Assembly (NCBI GenBank): GCA_025937955.1
Contig: JAICQI010000289.1
Location: forward strand, 1-7,262
Reading direction: 5' to 3'
Source of the DNA: Pyrinomonadaceae bacterium
GTDB taxonomy: Bacteria; Acidobacteriota; Blastocatellia; Pyrinomonadales; Pyrinomonadaceae
Length of the DNA: 7,262 bases
Shown: positions 1 through 5,100 of the stretch, piece by piece
Numbering within the stretch: position 1 is the stretch's first letter
Layout of the letters: each line of letters opens with the position of its first letter
Made by a program: the position numbers and the translations under genes
Notes under the pieces: generated by a model
Database searches by the model: none
What the model was told of the DNA's origin: nothing
Seen by the model: only the letters and a program-made list of their open reading frames with translations

Positions 1-33
1 AAGCAACAACCATTCGTTGCCGTTGTTGGATGA

Positions 34-103
34 GGTCAGTACCGAAACGCGATAGCGTCGGGTAGCGCCGACCACCCGACGCTACCGCGTTACGGTACTG
101 ACC
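34..103. repeat. Long imperfect palindrome (REP-like element)
   Basis: Two 30-base arms (34-63 and 74-103) are reverse complements at 28 of 30 positions and enclose a 10-base loop (64-73). The outer end reads GGTCAGTACCG and the inner end TAGCGTCGGGT. As RNA or cruciform DNA this would be a very stable hairpin. There is no T-run after it, so it is not a typical intrinsic terminator. The layout fits a repetitive extragenic palindrome. I recall similar GGTCAGTACCG...GCGGTAGCG repeats from Blastocatellia-type acidobacterial genomes, but cannot check copy number here. Confidence 0.75.
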
Positions 104-295
104 CGACCCAGGTGAACGCATTCAGGAGGAAGAACATTGGGGAAAAGCGCGCAGTAGCTGTGCAGGTTTCCGCTTTTTCCCGCAGCTTGCCCGAAAAATT
201 GCTGGTCCTGCCATGTGAACGGTAGTTGCAGAGAACGTCTACACTCCCGCCCAGAATTCGATGACGCGCCTACAGCGTCAAATGCAACAGTCTTA
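104..295. other. Intergenic stretch with no gene; weak inverted repeats only
   Basis: I see no convincing coding sequence or promoter here. GGGGAAAAGCG (139-149) pairs with CGCTTTTTCCC (171-181), with one G-T pair, and an inner stem can form at 149-163. TGACGC (262-267) and GCGTCA (275-280) form a perfect dyad with a 7-base spacer, ending about 65 bases before the regulator start, so it could be an operator. A TATGTA at 294-299 resembles a -10 box, but the sequence 17 bases upstream does not resemble a -35 box. No GG-N10-GC sigma-54 signature was found ahead of the regulator. Confidence 0.4.
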
Positions 296-359
296 TGTAA
301 ATTGGATTACTGATGAAAGAGCCACAGTGTAAATTGGATTAGTGATGAAAGAGCCACAA
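296..359 (+). repeat. 32-bp tandem duplication across the regulator start
   Basis: Copy 1 (296-327) and copy 2 (328-359) are directly adjacent and identical at 30 of 32 positions, differing at 310/342 (C/G) and 327/359 (G/A). Each copy carries a weak GGA ribosome-binding element, an ATG six bases later, and the codons for MKEPQ. Copy 2 leads into the real regulator. Copy 1 starts at ATG 313, reads nine codons (MKEPQCKLD) and stops at TAG 340-342, overlapping the alternative GTG start at 342 and ending just before ATG 345. The arrangement could couple translation of the leader and the regulator. An assembly artefact is the main alternative. Confidence 0.85.
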
Positions 360-1853
360 CGAAAAAACATTCTGGTAGTCGACGATGAAAGCACCATCAC
401 GGAAGCCTTAAACGTGATTCTTACAGAAGCGGGTTACAGGGTTTTAACCGCGCAGAATTTTGCCGAGTCGACCGCGATCCTGAGCCAGACACTGATCGAT
501 CTCGTAATAACCGACTTATGCCTGCCTGATGGAACCGGAATCGACGTCATCACACACGTAAAAAGTGAGACGCCTGAGACGGAAGTGATCCTGATGACCG
601 CGCATGGCTCAGTGGATATAACGATCGAAGCAATCAAACGCGGCGCTTACTACTATCTCGAGAAACCCTATGCGCCGGATCGTCTTTATACACTCGTAAA
701 TCGCGCTTTGGAGTTTGGGACGTTGAAACGTGAGAATGAGCTTCTCAAACGAACTTTGAGCGGCGACGCCGAGACATTCGGGATGATTGGCCGCAATCCG
801 AAGCTGCAGCAGATCATGCAGACCATCCGTACAACAGCGCCTTCCGACGCATCAGTACTAATAGAAGGCGAGAGCGGCACAGGCAAGGAGTTGATAGCAG
901 GGGCCTTTCACGCGCAGAGTCATCGCGCTTCCGGACCGTTCATACAGATCAACTGCTCCGCGATACCGCACGAGCTCATCGAATCCGAGTTGTTTGGATA
1001 TCAAAAAGGCGCCTTCACCGGAGCAGACCGTGACAAACGCGGCTTGATCGAAGCCGCTAACGGCGGCACCCTGCTGCTCGATGAGATCGCGGAAATGCCC
1101 GCGCACCTGCAAACCAAACTCTTGCGCGTTTTGCAGGAGCGCAAGCTGCGACGGCTGGGTGACGAGCGCGAGATCAATGTCAATTTTCGACTGCTTTCCG
1201 CCACGAACCGCAACACGTCAGCGTTGTTGGACGACGGTGTCCTGCGCAAGGATCTCTACTTTCGGATCAGCACGATTAAGATTAAAGTACCGCCCTTGCG
1301 CGAACGCCTTGACGATCTTCCCTTGATCGCCCGGCACTTTCTCGAGCGCTTCAACCTTCAGTACGACAGAAGCATTCGCAGCCTCTCACAGGAAACCGTA
1401 ATGCGCCTCCTTCGCTATAGTTGGCCCGGAAATATTCGCGAACTGGAGAGCGTCATCGAACGTGCCGTGCTGTTTTGTCCTGGCAATCAATTGATGCCCG
1501 AATGCCTGCCGGAGGAGTTTCAACGTTCGCGGTTCAGCAATTCCTCTTTTGTAATTCCACCACTGGTCCCAATGCAAGAGATCGAGCGTGAAGCAATCTT
1601 GCAAACACTCGAACGCACTTCAGGCAATATCAGAAGAAGCGCTCAGATTCTTCAATTCCCGCGACCAACGTTCTATCGCAAACTCAAAAAACTCGGCATC
1701 AAAGTCGAGCGCCCCGCTAAACACTTGAACCTGCCGAACGTCTCCCTGGAGTGCGGCGGCCTGGCGCCGCTTTGTTATAGATCAAGCTCGATCGAGACCA
1801 AAGCGGAGCCCGGCCCCGCACTCCAAAGAGACGTCCATAATGCTTCATCGTGA
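345..1853 (+). CDS. NtrC-family sigma-54-dependent response regulator
   Basis: A 502-residue cytoplasmic activator with three domains. Residues about 8-118 are a receiver domain: acidic pair D13-D14, phospho-acceptor D57, T85 and K107 are all present. Residues about 147-372 are the sigma-54-interacting AAA+ ATPase: Walker A GESGTGKE (175-182), an intact GAFTGA loop (222-227) that contacts sigma-54, Walker B ending in D246-E247, candidate arginine fingers R301 and R307, and WPGNIREL (360-367). Residues about 411-452 are a FIS-type helix-turn-helix. Phosphorylation should drive oligomerisation and ATP-dependent opening of sigma-54 promoters. ATG 345 is preferred because GGA lies six bases upstream; GTG 342 is the in-frame alternative and too close to it. 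The last 50 residues follow the HTH and are partly encoded by an inserted palindrome, so the native C-terminus has probably been replaced. No partner histidine kinase is visible. A sigma-54 promoter sits directly downstream, making the oxidase gene the obvious target. The pairing resembles MnxR of Pseudomonas putida, but orthology cannot be shown here. Confidence 0.95.
   Translation: MKEPQRKNILVVDDESTITEALNVILTEAGYRVLTAQNFAESTAILSQTLIDLVITDLCLPDGTGIDVITHVKSETPETEVILMTAHGSVDITIEAIKRGAYYYLEKPYAPDRLYTLVNRALEFGTLKRENELLKRTLSGDAETFGMIGRNPKLQQIMQTIRTTAPSDASVLIEGESGTGKELIAGAFHAQSHRASGPFIQINCSAIPHELIESELFGYQKGAFTGADRDKRGLIEAANGGTLLLDEIAEMPAHLQTKLLRVLQERKLRRLGDEREINVNFRLLSATNRNTSALLDDGVLRKDLYFRISTIKIKVPPLRERLDDLPLIARHFLERFNLQYDRSIRSLSQETVMRLLRYSWPGNIRELESVIERAVLFCPGNQLMPECLPEEFQRSRFSNSSFVIPPLVPMQEIEREAILQTLERTSGNIRRSAQILQFPRPTFYRKLKKLGIKVERPAKHLNLPNVSLECGGLAPLCYRSSSIETKAEPGPALQRDVHNASS
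1738..1834. repeat. REP-like palindrome inserted in the 3' end of the regulator
   Basis: Left arm 1738-1774 and right arm 1799-1834 are complementary over most of their length. The outer ACGTCTC pairs with GAGACGT, followed by a two-base mismatch. Then TGGAGTGCGG and its complement pair perfectly, and the inner 17-18 bases pair with one bulge and two mismatches. The loop is 1775-1798. The core (TGGAGTGCGGCGGC...CGCCGCTTTG) matches my recollection of an abundant dispersed palindrome of Verrucomicrobiota and some Acidobacteriota, often mis-annotated as short proteins beginning MECG. Here it is translated in frame (SLECGGLAPLC and onward), giving roughly residues 465-496 of the regulator. Confidence 0.8.
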
Positions 1854-1857
1854 AGCA
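1841..1857. promoter_or_regulatory. Distal activator-site candidate (dyad TGCTTCA-N3-TGAAGCA)
   Basis: A perfect 7+3+7 dyad that overlaps the regulator's TGA stop codon (1851-1853). Its centre (1849) lies about 108 bases upstream of the predicted transcription start. Both halves share five of seven bases with the dyad at 1871-1889; the common form is TGNNTCA-N3-TGANNCA. The centres are 31 bases apart, about three helical turns, so dimers bound to both would lie on the same face of the DNA. This fits an upstream activating site for a FIS-type HTH activator. A short RNA hairpin is also possible, but no T-run follows. Confidence 0.5.
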
Positions 1858-1870
1858 CATCCTGAACTCA

Positions 1871-1889
1871 ATGTCTCACGCTGAGACAT
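1871..1889. promoter_or_regulatory. Proximal activator-site candidate (dyad TGTCTCA-N3-TGAGACA)
   Basis: A perfect inverted repeat, ATGTCTCA-CGC-TGAGACAT, centred at 1880, about 77 bases upstream of the predicted start and 65 bases before the -12 element. Position, symmetry and the weaker sister site at 1841-1857 fit the enhancer sites bound by NtrC-family activators. The protein encoded just upstream is the natural candidate to bind it. The assignment rests on layout, as no binding motif for this particular regulator is known to me. Confidence 0.6.
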
Positions 1890-1931
1890 CCTCACAATTA
1901 CTCATAAAGCAAACATGGACCAAGCGCGTGC

Positions 1932-1947
1932 AGGCATGGTTATTGCA
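1932..1947 (+). promoter_or_regulatory. Sigma-54 (-24/-12) promoter of the oxidase gene
   Basis: The sequence AGGCATG-GTTA-TTGCA matches the sigma-54 consensus TGGCACG-N4-TTGCW at five of seven -24 positions and all five -12 positions. The invariant GG (1933-1934) and GC (1945-1946) have the required ten-base spacing. Transcription should start near 1957-1958, leaving a leader of about 66 bases before the oxidase start. The dyads upstream lie at the usual enhancer distance. I saw no clear IHF site between them. Confidence 0.75.
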
Positions 1948-1963
1948 GCAGCCGCTTCAATTC

Positions 1964-1981
1964 TCTCGAGACTGCTCGAGA
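1964..1981 (+). other. Hairpin at the very 5' end of the oxidase leader
   Basis: TCTCGAG (1964-1970) and CTCGAGA (1975-1981) pair perfectly around a four-base loop ACTG. The same stretch can be read as a direct repeat of CTCGAGAC with a ten-base period (1965-1972, 1975-1982). It begins about seven bases after the predicted transcription start, so in the mRNA it would form a 5'-terminal stem that could protect the long transcript. A DNA-level operator role is equally possible. Confidence 0.4.
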
Positions 1982-1998
1982 CGTGGTCCATAGTCATA

Positions 1999-2015
1999 CC
2001 TCGAATACGAGGAGG
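1999..2015 (+). promoter_or_regulatory. Strong ribosome binding site partly within a small hairpin
   Basis: AGGAGG (2010-2015) is a perfect Shine-Dalgarno sequence eight bases before ATG 2024, which fixes the oxidase start. CCTCG (1999-2003) pairs with CGAGG (2008-2012) around the loop AATA, so the first three bases of the Shine-Dalgarno can be paired. The stem has only five pairs and would soften rather than block initiation. Confidence 0.75.
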
Positions 2016-2023
2016 AAAAGAAG

Positions 2024-2122
2024 ATGAAAAGCAAACTTAAAACCCACCGCAGATGGAAGCTCTCCATTCTGCTCTCTTTGTCATCTTTCGCGCTGCTGTT
2101 AATAGCTACCAGCGCTCAAGCA
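2024..2122 (+). other. Sec-type signal peptide of the oxidase
   Basis: Residues 1-33 have a basic n-region (K2, K4, K6, R9, R10, K12), a hydrophobic core at about 13-28 and an A-Q-A site (31-33) before Q34, so cleavage after A33 is expected. R9-R10 is followed by W-K rather than the hydrophobic residues of a twin-arginine motif, so Sec export is more likely than Tat. If so, copper would be loaded outside the cytoplasm. Confidence 0.85.
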
Positions 2123-5100
2123 CAAACACAAATAATTGAACCGATTGAGGAAGGCTTGGCGGCCGCTTTGCCGACTCCAACGCCTGTTTGTACTCGCACA
2201 ATCAAGGCTGACGTGGTCGCGCTCGATCAGGCAATTATGTTCAACCGCCTCGGCGCCATGAACCCGTACGGCATGGTTTACGCTCTCAAGAAGGACGTTG
2301 TCGCGATTGATGCGGCCAAAGGGATCGTCGCCGGCAACGTTCGCCTGCGGTCCGACAAGAGGCCGAGGCCAATTGTCTTGCGTATGAACAGTGGAGACTG
2401 TCTGCGCATTACATTTACCAACCTGTTATCAACTACTCCGTTGAAAGATCAGCCTGCGACTCGCACCGCGGGCGTACACGTCATCGGAATGGAACTGGTG
2501 AATATCGGTTCCGATGGCTCAAACGTCGGCAACAATCCGCCGAGCCTGGTCCCACCAGGCGGCTCCACCATCTATACCCTTACCGCCAAGCGTGAAGGTA
2601 ACAACCTCATGTACAGCACCGCCGCCACCACGGGTGGCGAAGGTGATGGAGGCTCGTTATCTCAAGGGTTATTCGGCAGCGTTAACGTCGAAGCAGTAGG
2701 CGCTGAGTGGTATCGCTCGCAGGTCACGCAAGCTGAGCTGGCCCTGGCGACCACCGGCACTACACTCAAGGGACAGCCGATTATTAACTACGACGCCGTA
2801 TATCCCGTCGGGCATCCGAAGGCCGGTAAGCCAATCCTGAAGATGCTCAACGGCGACACGATCGAGCATACCGATCTCAACGCGATCATCACTGGTCCCA
2901 ACAAGGGACGCTTTCCAGCCGGAACCTTCAAGCCGAATCAGACTGAACCTGATCGCGAGCGACCGTTCCGTGAATTCACCGTGGTCTATCACGATGAGAT
3001 CAAAGCGGTGCAAGCTTTTCCGCAGTTTGAATCCAACCAACTAAAACACACGCTTCATAGCGTTCGTGACTCGTTCGGCATCAACTACGGCATAGCCGGC
3101 GCCGGTGCGGAAATCCTTGCCAACCGGCTGGGAGTCGGCCCGATGTTCGCCTGTACCGAGTGCAAGTATGAAGAGTTCTTCCTTTCATCCTGGACCGTTG
3201 GCGATCCGGCGCAGATAGTTGACAAGCCGGCCAATACGAAAGATGCCAATGGCAACTTAATCCTCGGCAGGAAGGCCACGAAGGTCTTGTATCCCGATGA
3301 TCCTTCCAACGTGCATCACAGCTACATCAACGATCCCGTGAAGATGAGAGTGGTGCATGCGGGACCAAAAGAACATCACATTCACCACCTGCACGCACAC
3401 CAATGGTTACAGACTCCTGACGACCCCAATTCAACATATCTCGATAGTCAGGCGCTGGGACCAGGCTACGCATTCACGACTGAAATCACTTACGGCGGCT
3501 CCGGTAACCGGAACAAGGTCGTTGGTGATTCCATCTTCCATTGCCACTTCTATCCGCACTTTGCACAGGGCATGTGGGAATTGTGGCGCGCGCACGACGT
3601 GTTTGAATCGGGAACAGTATTGAATAGCAGTGGGATTCCCGTTGCAGGCTCTCGCGCTTTACCGGACGGCGAGATTCTCGCCGGCACACCGACGCCTGCG
3701 ATTGTGCCACTGCCCACACTGGCCATGGCGCCGATGCCAACGGCAACAGTGCCAGGCTTTCCGTTCTTCAGTCCTGCGAAGGCAGGGCATCGCCCACCAA
3801 AGCCGCCGCTCGATACGATCGATAATGGTGGTTTACCCAGACACATAATCACCGGTGGCACTTTCGTACAAGCGCCGGCCGCTCAGAACCACCTCGACTT
3901 CAGTAAAGACCTGGTAACTGCAGTTGCACAACAGATCGCTGAAAATGGAACTGCTGCTGAAATAGCCGCGATGGTCTATCACGAACAACGCTTGCACGCG
4001 AGTTACACACCGAGCGGCGTAGCAGCTAACTTCGTGCTCAATGGACTACCGCGCAAACCAGGAGCTCCTTTTGCGGATCCGTGCATCAACGATACCGGAC
4101 AAGCAGCTGGAAATCCTCGTACGTACAAAGCCGCTGCATTTCAACTCGACATCAAGTTGAACAAGGCCGGCTGGCATTTTCCGCAATCTCGCATTCTCGC
4201 ACTTTGGGCAGATGTGATACCGGCACAGACGGGAGCGAAGCCACCCGAGCCGTTCTTCTTCCGCGCAAATACAAATGATTGCATCACGTTCCATCACACT
4301 AACCTGGTGCCCGGTTACTACGAGCTGGACGACTTTCAAGTCCGGACGCCAACGGACATCATTGGCCAACATATCCACCTCGTGAAATTTGACGTCACTT
4401 CTTCAGACGGCTCCGGCAACGGCTTCAATTACGAAGACGGAACCTTCAGCCCCGATGAGGTGATTGAACGCATCCGCGCCATTCGGAAACAGAATGGCTG
4501 CGTGGGCAAAGATTCTGGTGACCCGCGCGACGGCACGTTTACTTGTCCGAAAGCAAAATCACACCCGTTCTTCGGAACACCCGGCGCGCAGACCACCGTC
4601 CAACGTTGGTTTGCCGACGATGTTCTCAACAACAACAAGATAGACCGCACGCTTCGCACCGTGTTCACACACGATCACTTCGGACCATCGACTCACCAGC
4701 AGGGCGGCCTGTACGCCGGTCTGGTAATCGAGCCGCAGGGAGCCGTCTGGAAGAACGCGGAAACGGGCGCGACCATGGGCGGTCAGAACGTCCCCCCACC
4801 ACGTCCTGTTGATGGTGGGCCAACAAGCTGGCAGGCGATGATTATCGACAGCGATCCGCATCGCGAGTTTCTATTTGAGTTCGCGGACTTCCAGCTTGCT
4901 TATGCGAAAGGCAGGGGAGTTGACGGGAATGGAAAACCAATCCCGGATCCGGGTGGCGTGATCAATCCGCCAGTCAAGGACGAAGTGGGGTTGCCATTCC
5001 TCGTCGAGAACGCCCAGATTTGTCCTAACGGCACTCCACCGCCATGTCCGGAGGCAGTTTCAGCAGCCGACCCAGGCACTATGAGTGTCAATTACCGGAA

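Noticed and set aside
1..33. Possible end of an upstream gene: one frame reads a few residues and stops at TGA 31-33, just before the palindrome.
   Set aside because: Only ten codons are visible, another frame also stays open to a stop at 52-54, and nothing identifies a protein family.
139..181. Inverted repeat GGGGAAAAGCG / CGCTTTTTCCC as a terminator of an upstream gene.
   Set aside because: The T-run is within the stem rather than after it, and the loop is long; a real terminator is not supported.
266..299. Sigma-70 promoter for the regulator using TATGTA at 294-299.
   Set aside because: The hexamer 17 bases upstream (TACAGC) does not resemble TTGACA, and the start would fall inside the duplicated segment.
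1841..1889. The two dyads as an intrinsic terminator for the regulator gene.
   Set aside because: Neither stem is followed by a T-run, loops are only three bases, and their shared motif and position before a sigma-54 promoter fit activator sites better.
1916..1990. Inverted repeat TGGACCA (1916-1922) / TGGTCCA (1984-1990) flanking the sigma-54 promoter.
   Set aside because: Only seven bases match over a 61-base gap; chance is a sufficient explanation.
2024..2122. Twin-arginine signal in the oxidase (R9-R10).
   Set aside because: W-K follow the arginines instead of the hydrophobic residues of the Tat motif; the peptide looks Sec-type.
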